Below are positions 42,393-50,648 of a DNA stretch of 64,000 nt, piece after piece. A program made the translations under genes and the position numbers. Position 1 is the first letter of the stretch. Each line of letters starts with the position of its first letter. The notes below the pieces were generated by a model. The model was not told the origin of the DNA and did no database searches. It saw only the letters and a program-made list of their open reading frames with translations. The stretch comes from Amorphoplanes friuliensis DSM 7358 (GTDB taxonomy: Bacteria > Actinomycetota > Actinomycetes > Mycobacteriales > Micromonosporaceae), in contig NC_022657.1 of the NCBI RefSeq assembly GCF_000494755.1, positions 5,618,001 to 5,682,000 on the forward strand, read 5' to 3'.

Positions 42393-43008
42393 CTAGGAGC
42401 GTTCCTCAAGTCCCGGCGTGACGGCATCGGTCCGGCCTCGTCCCACTGCTCACCGACCTGCACGAACCCGAACCCGAGGTCGGGCTGACCGCCGGTCCGC
42501 GGCGCAGGGTCGCCGGTCTGCGCCGCGACGAGGTCGCGCGGCTTGCGATCGAGTTGAACGGCCCGGCACCGGACCCCGCCGACATCACCGCCAGCTTCGT
42601 GTACCGCTGGTTAACCGATTCCGGCATACGCGCCCAATTTCCTGCCGAGGACCATGACGCGGAGGCACACACCCTGGTCGCCGACCTGCGCGCCGGCGTC
42701 ACCCGTCGGGACCCGGCGGATCCGGACGCCATCCGGCTCATCGACGAGCTCACCACTCGCAGCCCGTGGTTCGGTCAGTTGTGGGACCGGCATGAGGTGG
42801 CCGTTCGCCGCCACGAGTTCAAGCGGCTGCTGCACCCCCCGCCTCGGCTTGATCGTCTACAACTGCCATGCACTGCTCAGCGAGGACACTACGCAGCGCC
42901 TGATCTGGTACAGCCCCCACTTCTTCGGACCCCGGACCGTCCGGCGTTGACGGCCTGGCACACCCTGACCTCGTCACCCGTCGAGCCTGACGACCAGGCC
43001 GGCGCCTA
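42393..43008 (+). pseudogene. Remnant of an MmyB-type HTH regulator (multiple frameshifts and deletion)
   Basis: Pieces of one protein appear in three frames. The first, LGAFLKSRRDGIGPAS (from 42393), has no start codon. The second, after a frame change near 42450, reads LTAGPRRRVAGLRRDEVARLA and jumps straight to the MmyB ligand-binding domain (VADLRAGVTRRDPADPDAIR, SPWFGQLWDRHEVAVRRHE), so the rest of the HTH is lost. The third, after a one-base slip in a C6 run (42835-42840), reads LGLIVYNCHALLSEDTTQRL. MmyB-like regulators often sit divergent from a target oxidoreductase or hydrolase, exactly as the decayed neighbour suggests. Confidence 0.78.
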
Positions 43009-43623
43009 GCGGGCGAGGGCCAGGCGGGCGCCGAGGCCGAGGAGGGCCGCGCCGCTGAGGCCGTCGATCGTGCGGCGGACGCGGGAACGTGCGAAGAGGC
43101 GCCGGAACGCGGCCACCAGGTTGGCGACCGTGAAGAACCACACCAGGGTCACGGCCACTGCCAGCAACGACAGGGTCAGCGTGTCGACCGCGGTGGGGTG
43201 TGCGGGCAGGAACTGCGGCAGCAGGGCCAGGAAGAACACTGCGGCCTTCGGGTTCAGCGCGTTGCACAGCAGCCCGTCGCGGAAGGCGCCGCCGGTGGTG
43301 CCCGGGGCGACCGCGAGGCCGTCCGGGGCGGGGCGGAACGCGGCCAGTAACGCCCGGATGCCCAGGTAGGCGAGGTACGCCGCACCCGCGTACCGGATGG
43401 TGGTGAGCACGACCGGGACCGTGGCGACCAGGGCGGCCACCCCGGCGGCCGCGGCGACGGCCCAGAGGAACACCCCGGTGGCGATGCCGGCGGCTGCGGC
43501 CATGCCCTCGGTCCGGCCGCGGAGGGCGGACCGGCGCACGACCACCGCGAAGTCGGGCCCGGGTGACATCGCCCCGAGACTCACCACACCGCAGAACGCC
43601 ACCAGCTGGGTCACCGTCGTCAT
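43006..43623 (-). CDS. LysE-family amino-acid exporter
   Basis: 205 aa from ATG 43623, chosen because it begins directly at helix 1; the frame continues upstream but as shadow sequence of the divergent gene. Six helices are visible, with the LysE/RhtB signatures SPGPDFAVVVRRSALRGR in the first third and FRDGLLCNALNPKAAVFFLALLPQF in the middle. It exports amino acids or homoserine-lactone-like solutes; the substrate is unknown. It starts 90 bp from the divergent DUF2786 gene. Confidence 0.92.
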   Translation of the reverse strand: MTTVTQLVAFCGVVSLGAMSPGPDFAVVVRRSALRGRTEGMAAAAGIATGVFLWAVAAAAGVAALVATVPVVLTTIRYAGAAYLAYLGIRALLAAFRPAPDGLAVAPGTTGGAFRDGLLCNALNPKAAVFFLALLPQFLPAHPTAVDTLTLSLLAVAVTLVWFFTVANLVAAFRRLFARSRVRRTIDGLSGAALLGLGARLALAR

Positions 43624-43712
43624 GATCACACCGTACGACCGGACGGGTGACGTGCGCCGCCCGGCGGCACCGCGGTCCGACGGCATTCCGGGGGACCGGG
43701 CATCATGACCTC

Positions 43713-44864
43713 GTGAAATCGGTGCGGGAGACGATCGCCGCGGTGGTCGCGGGGCAGACCGGGTACGAGGACGGCCTCGACCTGCTCGCCGTCGCGCCGG
43801 CCACGGAGGTCGACCCGGTCCTGACCGCGGCGCTGTTCGACGCCACCGCGCGGCTCTGGCGGGGTGGCTGGCAGCCCGCCGAGCTGCACCGGGTCGTGAC
43901 CCGGCGCGGTTCAGGGGTGCAGCCGCTGCTGATCGCGGATGCCGTCGCGGCGTACCTGCGAGGTTTTGCCCCGAAGAGCGTCGACGCGCGCTGGCGGGCG
44001 CAGGCCACCGAGCTGGACGCCCGGCCCTGGTGGGGTGACGACGCCGATTACCTGCGGGAGACGGTCGCTCACCGCCGGGTCGACCGGGTGACGCTGATCG
44101 ACGCGATGCTGTCGCTGCTCGCCCTGCTGGCGACGCTGCCACCGATCGAGATGCTGGTCCCGCCGCCGGGTCAGGCGACGCCGGCCCGGCGGGCGCCCGG
44201 CACCGACGCGAAGCTCGAACGGGTGCGGGCGCTGCTGGCCAAGGCCGAGGCCACCACGTTCCCGGCCGAGGCCGAGGCCTACACGGCCAAGGCGCAGGAG
44301 TTGATCTCGCGGCACAGCCTCGACGAGGCGCTGCTGAGCGCCGACAGCGAGACCGTGATCCCGTACGCCCGGCGCATCGGCGTCGACCACCCCTATGAGA
44401 ACGAGAAGGCGTCGCTGCTGACCTCGGTGGCCCGCGCCAACCGCTGTCATGTCGTGTGGTCGCCCGAGTTCGGCTTCGCGACCGTGTTCGGCTTCGACGC
44501 CGACATCGACGCGGTCGACCTGCTGCACACCTCGCTGCTGGTCCAGGCGCACCGGGCGATGGCCCGCACCGAGCCGCCCGGCGGCAAGGCGGGACGGTCC
44601 CGGCTCAAGACCTTCCGGCAGTCGTTCCTGGTCGGCTATGCGGTCCGGATCGGTGAACGGCTCGCCGAGGCCAGCCGGGTGGCGCTGGAGCAGACCGGTG
44701 ACACGTCGGCGCTGCTGCCGGTGCTGGCCTCCCGCGATCTGCGGGTCCGCGAGGCCCGTGACCGCTCGTTCCCGCAGACGGTCCGTGGGCGCGGCTTCCG
44801 GGTGGGCAACCTCGAGGGCTGGGAGTCGGGTCGGGAGGCGGCCGACGAGGCCCGGCTGCACTGA
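43713..44864 (+). CDS. DUF2786-domain protein
   Basis: 383 aa from GTG 43713 (KSVRETIAAVVAGQTG); no strong ribosome site decides this against other in-frame starts. The DUF2786 motif is central: KLERVRALLAKAEATTFPAEAEAYTAKAQELISRHSLD. An N-terminal helical domain with Trp-rich segments precedes it. A C-terminal domain resembling SprT-associated or phage-type DUF2786 proteins follows (ANRCHVVWSPEFGFATVFGF). Function unknown. It lies 46 bp upstream of the EACC1 start, but a promoter-like element between them suggests separate transcription. Confidence 0.82.
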   Translation: MKSVRETIAAVVAGQTGYEDGLDLLAVAPATEVDPVLTAALFDATARLWRGGWQPAELHRVVTRRGSGVQPLLIADAVAAYLRGFAPKSVDARWRAQATELDARPWWGDDADYLRETVAHRRVDRVTLIDAMLSLLALLATLPPIEMLVPPPGQATPARRAPGTDAKLERVRALLAKAEATTFPAEAEAYTAKAQELISRHSLDEALLSADSETVIPYARRIGVDHPYENEKASLLTSVARANRCHVVWSPEFGFATVFGFDADIDAVDLLHTSLLVQAHRAMARTEPPGGKAGRSRLKTFRQSFLVGYAVRIGERLAEASRVALEQTGDTSALLPVLASRDLRVREARDRSFPQTVRGRGFRVGNLEGWESGREAADEARLH

Positions 44865-44874
44865 GGATCACGGA

Positions 44875-44910
44875 CTGAAAGATCTTGATTCCACTGTGTA
44901 GGGTTCAAGT
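44875..44910 (+). promoter_or_regulatory. Possible leaderless promoter of the EACC1-caspase operon
   Basis: CTGAAA (44875-44880) and TAGGGT (44899-44904, preceded by TGTG as an extended -10) are spaced 18 bp. The GTG start at 44911 falls 7 nt after the -10, where transcription would begin. A leaderless mRNA fits the absence of a good ribosome site. This is an inference from motif spacing only. Confidence 0.4.
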
Positions 44911-45306
44911 GTGGGCAAGACAATAGTGGTTCGCATCACCGTGGTGGCCGACGACGAGACCGCGTCCGACGAGGCCATGCACAAACTCCTCGACGAGCTG
45001 CACGACTTCGACGACATCGTCTCCGTCGAGCAGGCCACCCGGCCCGGCGAGGCTCCCGACGGCGCCAAGAGCGCCGAGCTGCTGGCCGTCGGCACCCTGC
45101 TGCTGACCATCGTCGCGCAGCCGGAAGTGCTGACCCACCTGCTGACCTACGTGGCCGACTGGCGGCGCCGGCAGGGCCGTAAGGGTCGAGGCCGCATCGA
45201 GCTCCGCACCCCTCGTGGCGAGCTGATCCTCACCAACGCCACCGACGCGCAGGCGGACCAGCTGATCAAGACGTTCATCGAGGAGGTCATCGACCCTGAC
45301 TCGTAG
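44911..45306 (+). CDS. EACC1: effector-associated constant component 1
   Basis: 131 aa from GTG 44911. It matches the EACC1 pattern: a short N-terminal beta-rich stretch (TIVVRITVVADDE), a hydrophobic helix (AELLAVGTLLLTIV), then LLTYVADWRRRQGRKGRGRIELRTPRGELILTN and a C-terminal helix (LIKTFIEEV). EACC1 proteins are constant partners of variable protease or NTPase effectors in actinobacterial conflict and signalling systems. Its stop lies inside the start region of the caspase-fusion gene, so the two are translationally coupled. Confidence 0.85.
   Translation: MGKTIVVRITVVADDETASDEAMHKLLDELHDFDDIVSVEQATRPGEAPDGAKSAELLAVGTLLLTIVAQPEVLTHLLTYVADWRRRQGRKGRGRIELRTPRGELILTNATDAQADQLIKTFIEEVIDPDS
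45280..45298 (+). promoter_or_regulatory. Shine-Dalgarno GAGGAGG and CTG start of the caspase-fusion gene
   Basis: GAGGAGG (45280-45286) is followed 9 nt later by CTG 45296 in the caspase frame. The frame opens after TGA 45263 and contains no ATG, GTG or TTG until GTG 45455. The caspase strand ALIIATQRYRS is encoded between them, so the later start would delete the first beta-strand of the fold. CTG 45296 (or CTG 45314) is therefore the likely initiator. Confidence 0.65.
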
Positions 45307-47827
45307 ACGTGCGCTGATCATCGCGACGCAGCGCTACCGCAGCAGGACCTTCGCCACGCTGCCCGGCACCACCAAGGACGCCGCCGACCTGAAACGTGTC
45401 CTCGCCGACCCGCGCATCGGGGACTTCGAGGTCAAGGTCCTCCACAATCCCACCGTGCGTGCGGCCGGGCTGGCGGTGAAGCGGTTCTTCTCCAAGGCCA
45501 AGCCGGACGACCTGTTGCTGCTGGCCATCACCGGACACGGCAAACGCGACGATCGCGGCAAACTGTTCTTCGTCAACCGCGACACCGTGCCCGACTCCCT
45601 GTGGGTCACCGGGCTCTCGGCCGAGCACGTCAGCCACGAGATGCGCAACAGTCCGGCGCGCAAGACCGTCGTGCTGCTCGACTGCTGTTTCTCCGGCGCT
45701 TTTGTGCACGACGAGGGTCTGGCCATCCCGCTCCCGCCGGCCGCGCCCGGCCAGGCCGCCACCGAGGAGGACGAGGAGGACCGGCGCACCCGCGGCACCG
45801 TGATCATCACGGCGTCGACGTCGATCGAGCAGGCCTTCGAGACGAACGGCGACGGCGACAAGATCCGTAGCGGTCTCTTCACCCGCTGTGTCGTGGACGG
45901 GCTCGAGACCGGGGAGGCCGACCTCAACCGGGACGGCGAGGTCGACGTCAACGAGCTGTACCAGTACGTCGCCACCCAGATGGGACGCATCGCGAAGGGG
46001 CGGCGGCAGAACCCGACCTATTCGGCGCACCGGATGCAGGGCGTCCTGCGGATCGCGCACAGTGCGCTGCCCCAGGTCGTCGATCGGCCGCAACCGGTCC
46101 GCACGCCGAGGCCGCGACCCGCACCGGTCCCCACGAACCACGGACCGCTGTCCCGGCGGGTGCTGGTGCCGCTGCTCGTGCTCGGTGGACTGCTCAGCGG
46201 CTGCGCCACGCAGGCGGACAGCACGATCGGCGGTGGCGGCTGCCCGACACCGGTGCAGGTCCGCGTGGCTGCCGCGCCGGGCGGGCTCACCGCGTACAGG
46301 GAGATAGCCGCCGGGTTCGAGGACTGGGTCGCCGGCCGGCAGCACGGCTGCCGCGGTGTTGATCTCTACGTCTATCCGGTCGAGGCCGGTGAGGTGACCG
46401 CGGGGCTGCGGCGGGGCTGGACGACCGGCGAGGACGGTGCCGACTACCTCCGCGACGCCGGGCCGCAACCGGACGTCTGGCTGCCGGCGGCGGCGACCGA
46501 CGTGCCGCCCGGCGGGCTCCGGGACGTCATCGACCGCGTGGAGCAGGTCGCGCAGACACCGGTCGTGCTCGGTGTGCCCGCACGGGCCCGCGCCGACGAC
46601 GGCCTGCGGCGGGCCGTGCTGTCCTGGCCGGACCTGTTCGCCGCGGTCAGCCGGGACCCCGGGGTCGTCCGCGCCGACTTCGCTTCCTCGGTGATCGCCC
46701 GCATGGCCACCGCCAAGCTGTACGCCGACGGCACGATCGACCAGGCCGTGGCGCGGACCACGGTCGAGCAGCCGCTGGAGAAGGCTCTCGACGCCGGCAC
46801 CTACCCGGTCGGCGACGAGGCCGGCCTGCTGTGCCGGCAGCGGGCGGCCCGGAGCAGCACGGCCGTGATCGTCACCGAGCAGCAACTCGTCCGCTTCAAC
46901 CGCGGTGATCCCCTCGACGGCGCGTGCACGGGTGCCGCTCCCCCGGCGTCCGCGGACCGGCTGCTGGCGTTCTATCCGGCCGACACGCCCGCGCTGGAGC
47001 AGGTCGTGGTGACGCTGGACTGGCAGGGACGCGCCCAGAGCGCGACGACCCGGGCGTACGCGACCTGGTTCGTGCGCTGGCTCCGGCAGATCCCGGGCCG
47101 CCAGGTGCTGCTTCGGGCCGGTCTGCGCCCGCCGGGCCTGGACGCGGACGAGCCCCTCGGGCCGGCTTACGGGGCTCTCACCGTCTGGCCGTTCGCCCGT
47201 GTCGTCCCTGACGAGCCGGACGAACTGACCCGCAGCGACACCGCCACGCTCCACGCGGCCACCCGCCGGCCCGGCCGGTTCCTGGTCGCGCTGGACGCGT
47301 CCGGCTCGATGAGGACCGTGACACCCGACCCGGATCGGACCCGCTTCGAGGTCGCGGCGGCCGCGGTCGAGCAGGCGGCCACCCGCTTGGGCCGGCGCGA
47401 CGAGCTCGGCCTGCTCACTTTCAGCGGCCGGGCCACCCGTGAGGTGCTGCCGATCGCCCCGGCCGGTGCGGACCCCGTCGGCCGGGTCCACCGCGCCACG
47501 GCGCCGATCCAGCCGGCCGGGGGCACACCCCTCTACGAGGCGGTCCGCCGCGGCGCCTCCGCCCTGCGCGCCGGCCCGGGTGATCCACTGCGGACGCTGG
47601 TGGTGCTCACCGACGGTCAGGACACCAGCGGGCAGCCGCGCCCGTCGGCCGCACAGACCGCGGGTGTCCGCATCTTTGTCATCGCCGTCGGGGACGTGAG
47701 CTGCGCCGACGCCACGCTGGCGGGCCTGGCGACCGGCACCGGCGGCCGCTGTTTCGACGCCGGAAAGGGCTCACTCGAGCCGGTGCTCACCGGCCTGTTC
47801 CGGGCCGCCTGGGAAACGGGGAACTGA
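45296..47827 (+). CDS. Caspase, EACC1-associated type, fused to membrane/lipobox segment, solute-binding domain and vWA domain
   Basis: 843 aa from CTG 45296. Residues 5-255 are a C14-type caspase fold: ALIIATQRYRS, catalytic His81 in ITGHGKRDD, catalytic Cys130/131 in LLDCCFSGAF and an EF-hand-like DLNRDGEVDVNEL. A Pro-rich linker leads to one hydrophobic segment (about 287-302) ending in a lipobox-like LLSGC (Cys303). Residues 310-590 resemble a type-2 periplasmic solute-binding domain. Residues 660-843 form a von Willebrand A domain with MIDAS motif DASGS (667-671) and LTDGQD. The predicted topology puts the protease inside and the binding and adhesion domains outside. Confidence 0.88.
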   Translation: MTRRRALIIATQRYRSRTFATLPGTTKDAADLKRVLADPRIGDFEVKVLHNPTVRAAGLAVKRFFSKAKPDDLLLLAITGHGKRDDRGKLFFVNRDTVPDSLWVTGLSAEHVSHEMRNSPARKTVVLLDCCFSGAFVHDEGLAIPLPPAAPGQAATEEDEEDRRTRGTVIITASTSIEQAFETNGDGDKIRSGLFTRCVVDGLETGEADLNRDGEVDVNELYQYVATQMGRIAKGRRQNPTYSAHRMQGVLRIAHSALPQVVDRPQPVRTPRPRPAPVPTNHGPLSRRVLVPLLVLGGLLSGCATQADSTIGGGGCPTPVQVRVAAAPGGLTAYREIAAGFEDWVAGRQHGCRGVDLYVYPVEAGEVTAGLRRGWTTGEDGADYLRDAGPQPDVWLPAAATDVPPGGLRDVIDRVEQVAQTPVVLGVPARARADDGLRRAVLSWPDLFAAVSRDPGVVRADFASSVIARMATAKLYADGTIDQAVARTTVEQPLEKALDAGTYPVGDEAGLLCRQRAARSSTAVIVTEQQLVRFNRGDPLDGACTGAAPPASADRLLAFYPADTPALEQVVVTLDWQGRAQSATTRAYATWFVRWLRQIPGRQVLLRAGLRPPGLDADEPLGPAYGALTVWPFARVVPDEPDELTRSDTATLHAATRRPGRFLVALDASGSMRTVTPDPDRTRFEVAAAAVEQAATRLGRRDELGLLTFSGRATREVLPIAPAGADPVGRVHRATAPIQPAGGTPLYEAVRRGASALRAGPGDPLRTLVVLTDGQDTSGQPRPSAAQTAGVRIFVIAVGDVSCADATLAGLATGTGGRCFDAGKGSLEPVLTGLFRAAWETGN

Positions 47828-47828
47828 C

Positions 47829-49094
47829 ATGCCGCGCCGCAGACACTGGATGACGTTCGTCGCCGGCAACCTGACCGGCGCCGCCATCGCGGCCTGCCTG
47901 TTCGTCTTCGGCCCGCTCGCCGGCCCGGAGGAGCTCGAGAGCGGCGAACTGGTCATCCTCAGCGGGCAGGACGACAGCGCCGGCGGGCAGCGGCAGCAGC
48001 TGGTGACCATCTGGAACGACACCCACCCCCGCAACCAGGCCCGGATCGTCACCCTGCCGGAGGCCGCCGACGGCCAGTACGCCGAGATGGTCAACCGCGC
48101 CGGCGACGGCGGCACCGACATCTTCAACCTCGACGTGGCCTGGACCGCCCGCTTCGCCGCCCCGCCGTCCGGGCGCCGGCTGATCCGCCCGATCGACGAG
48201 TCGCTGCTGGCCGAGCGGCCGGACCAGGCGTTCATGACCAAGCCCCTGGCCACCTGCCGGTACGCCGATCAGCTGTGGGCACTGCCGTTCAACACCGACG
48301 CCGGCCTGCTCTACTACCGCACCGACCAGGGGCTGAAGCCGCCGTTCGACTGGTCGAAGATCCGTGCCGCCGGGACGAAGCCCGGTTTCAAGGCCACCTG
48401 GACCGGTCAGCTCAACAGTTACGAGGGACTCACGGTCAACTTCCTCGAGACCGTGTGGTCGCTGGGCGGTGACCTGGCGGTCGCGCCCGACGGCCGGGTC
48501 ACTCTCGACCTGGCCAAGTGGGACGAGGCCGCCAAGCTGCTCACACCTTCACGGGACGCAAAACCGGGGCTGGTCCTGCCGGACTCGGTGTCGTTCGAGG
48601 AGACCAGCAGCCGGAGTGCGTTCCGGGACGGCCAGACGATGTTCATGCGCAACTGGCCGGTGGCCTACCGGGCCATGCGCACGGCCGAGCCGGCCGGCAA
48701 ACCGTTCGCCTTCGACGTGACACGGCTGCCGGGTGACAGTGTCCTCGGCGGGCAGAATCTGGCGATCTCGGAGCGGACGACCAAGCCCCGGGCGGCGCAG
48801 GCCCTGATCGAGTTCCTGACCAACGAACGCAGTCAGCGGCTGCTCTTCGACAACGGCGGTTTTGCGGCGACCCGGGCCGCCGTCTACGAGGACGAGGCGA
48901 TCAAGCAGAAGTACGCCTACCTGCCGCGGCTGCGCGAGGCGATCGACACCGCCCGTCTGCGCCCGGTCTCACCGAACTACGTGACGTTCAGCCGGGTGCT
49001 CAACGAGCGGGTGCACGAGGTGCTGGTCGGGCGTAGTCCGGCGTTGCCGCGGGATCTGGCCGACCAGCTGACGAGGGCCCTGCAGGGCCGATGA
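47829..49094 (+). CDS. Membrane-anchored extracellular solute-binding protein (family 1) of the caspase operon
   Basis: 421 aa, ATG 47829, 1 nt after the previous stop. The N-terminal segment LTGAAIAACLFVFGPLAG is an uncleaved-looking membrane anchor; the only Cys there (AACLF) does not sit in a standard lipobox. The rest is an ABC-type sugar-binding fold (GELVILSGQDDSAGGQRQQLV, LWALPFNTDAGLLYYRTD, GGQNLAISERTTKPRAAQALIEFL). No permease or ATPase lies nearby, so a transport role is unlikely; it probably presents ligand to, or heteromerises with, the solute-binding/vWA part of the caspase fusion. Confidence 0.87.
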   Translation: MPRRRHWMTFVAGNLTGAAIAACLFVFGPLAGPEELESGELVILSGQDDSAGGQRQQLVTIWNDTHPRNQARIVTLPEAADGQYAEMVNRAGDGGTDIFNLDVAWTARFAAPPSGRRLIRPIDESLLAERPDQAFMTKPLATCRYADQLWALPFNTDAGLLYYRTDQGLKPPFDWSKIRAAGTKPGFKATWTGQLNSYEGLTVNFLETVWSLGGDLAVAPDGRVTLDLAKWDEAAKLLTPSRDAKPGLVLPDSVSFEETSSRSAFRDGQTMFMRNWPVAYRAMRTAEPAGKPFAFDVTRLPGDSVLGGQNLAISERTTKPRAAQALIEFLTNERSQRLLFDNGGFAATRAAVYEDEAIKQKYAYLPRLREAIDTARLRPVSPNYVTFSRVLNERVHEVLVGRSPALPRDLADQLTRALQGR

Positions 49095-49113
49095 TCCCGC
49101 AGGGCCCCGCCGC

Positions 49114-50598
49114 TCAGCTGTGGTCGCGCAGCAGCTCGTGCGTCTGCTGGATCTTGGCCCACGACTTCGGCGCCACCGGCTCCGCGAACGCCGACATGCC
49201 GTCCACGGCCGGCTTCGACGGCGTGTAGAGCCACGCGTCGAACAGGTCGTCGAGCTGCTCACCGGAGACCTTCTCGGCCAGCGCGATGAACTGCTCGGTG
49301 TTGCCGTTGCCGTACCTGTGCTCGGCCACCCACGTCTTCAGCAGCGTGAAGAAGTCCTGGTCGCCGATGGTGTTCCGGAGCTGGTGCAGCGTCATCGCCC
49401 CCCGGTCGTAGACGGCGCCACCGAAGATCTCCGACGGACCGGGCTCGGCCGGTGCGACGGTCCAGAAGTCGTCGGGCTCGACGGCGTACAGGTAGTCGAA
49501 GATCTCCTGGGCGGTGCCCTCACCCTGCTCCTCGGACCAGAGCCACTCGGCGTAACTGGCGAAGCCCTCGTTGAGCCAGATGTTCTTCCACTGGTCGACC
49601 GACACGGTGTCGCCGAACCACTGGTGGGCGTTCTCGTGCACGATCACCGACGTGTTCGACCCGGAGCGGAAGAAGCCGGACGAGTAGACCGGCCGCGTCT
49701 GGGTCTCCAGGGCAAAACCGAGGGTGTCCGGCGGGGCGACAACACCACCGCGGGCCTCGAACGCGTACGGGCCGAACAGCCCGCTCTCCCAGTCGACGAT
49801 CTCGGCGGTCCGCTCGACACTGGCCTTGGCCGCGTCCTCGAAGTCGGGCGTGAGCAGGTCGGAGTACGCGTTGATGACCTGCTGGCCGTCGGCCGTGGTG
49901 TCACGGGTGATCTCGTACTGCCCGATGGCCAGGAACGCCAGGTAGGTCGCCTGGGGCTTGACCGACCGCCAGCTCCAGCGGGTCCAGCCCAGGATCTCCT
50001 GCACGGGGTTGCGCGGCATGACACCGTTGCTGATCACCTCGACACCGTCGGGCACGGCGACCGAGACGTCGAAGGTGGCCTTGTCGCTCGGGTGGTCGTT
50101 GCTCGGGAACCACCACCAGGCCTCCTCGGGCTCGCCCACCGCGAGGGCACCGTCGGGGGTGCGGACCCAGGCGGTGAAGCCGGCCGCGACCTTGTTGGAC
50201 GGCACGCCGGAATACTGCACCACCACGGTCATCGCCTGGCCGTCGGTGACCGCCCGGGCCGGGGTCACGACCAGCTCGTGGTCACCCTCGCGCTTGAAGG
50301 TCGCGGGCCGGTTGTTGACCTTCACCGAGGCCACGTCGAGCACGAAGTCCAGGTGGAACGAGCTGAGGTCCTGCGTCGCCTCGGCCAGGATCGTGGTGGT
50401 GCCGGTCAGGCGGTCGTCGGACGGGTAGTACCGCAGCCGGACGTCGTAGTGCGAGACGTCGTAACCGCCGTTGCCGTAGTCGGGGAAATACTCGTCCCCC
50501 AGCCCGGCGCCGCCGGGTGCGGGTGCGGCCTGGGCCGGGAGCGCGCCACCGGCCAAGGTCAGTGCGGTGGCAAGCGTTGCCACCAGCAGTTTGCGCAC
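49114..50598 (-). CDS. Secreted M1-family metallopeptidase
   Basis: 494 aa from GTG 50598 (AAGGAAG about 8 nt upstream; the frame upstream is shadow). The signal peptide is KLLVATLATALTLAGGALPAQA. An N-terminal beta-saddle domain precedes the thermolysin-like catalytic domain with HENAH (321-325, the HExxH zinc site) and the second-ligand motif NEGFASYAEW. The gluzincin GAMEN substrate loop is not obvious (GGVVAPPDT in its place), as in many secreted M1 proteins. It is shorter than full aminopeptidase N, lacking the C-terminal arch. It is convergent with the caspase operon and 19 bp away. Confidence 0.9.
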   Translation of the reverse strand: MRKLLVATLATALTLAGGALPAQAAPAPGGAGLGDEYFPDYGNGGYDVSHYDVRLRYYPSDDRLTGTTTILAEATQDLSSFHLDFVLDVASVKVNNRPATFKREGDHELVVTPARAVTDGQAMTVVVQYSGVPSNKVAAGFTAWVRTPDGALAVGEPEEAWWWFPSNDHPSDKATFDVSVAVPDGVEVISNGVMPRNPVQEILGWTRWSWRSVKPQATYLAFLAIGQYEITRDTTADGQQVINAYSDLLTPDFEDAAKASVERTAEIVDWESGLFGPYAFEARGGVVAPPDTLGFALETQTRPVYSSGFFRSGSNTSVIVHENAHQWFGDTVSVDQWKNIWLNEGFASYAEWLWSEEQGEGTAQEIFDYLYAVEPDDFWTVAPAEPGPSEIFGGAVYDRGAMTLHQLRNTIGDQDFFTLLKTWVAEHRYGNGNTEQFIALAEKVSGEQLDDLFDAWLYTPSKPAVDGMSAFAEPVAPKSWAKIQQTHELLRDHS

Positions 50599-50648
50599 GG
50601 TCGAACTTCCTTCCGTCGCGGACCGGGTCACGGTCCGGCTTGGAGTGG

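Noticed and set aside
42258..42488. ATG-started 76-aa frame preceding the regulator remnant
   Set aside because: Its first part is antisense to the hydrolase remnant; only the tail from 42393 matches the regulator family.
45455..47827. Caspase gene starting at GTG 45455
   Set aside because: This would remove the first caspase strand; a strong ribosome site precedes CTG 45296 instead.
49075..49107. 9-bp inverted repeat (15-nt loop) across the stop of the solute-binding gene
   Set aside because: It has a long loop, no T-run and overlaps coding sequence; it was not called as a terminator.
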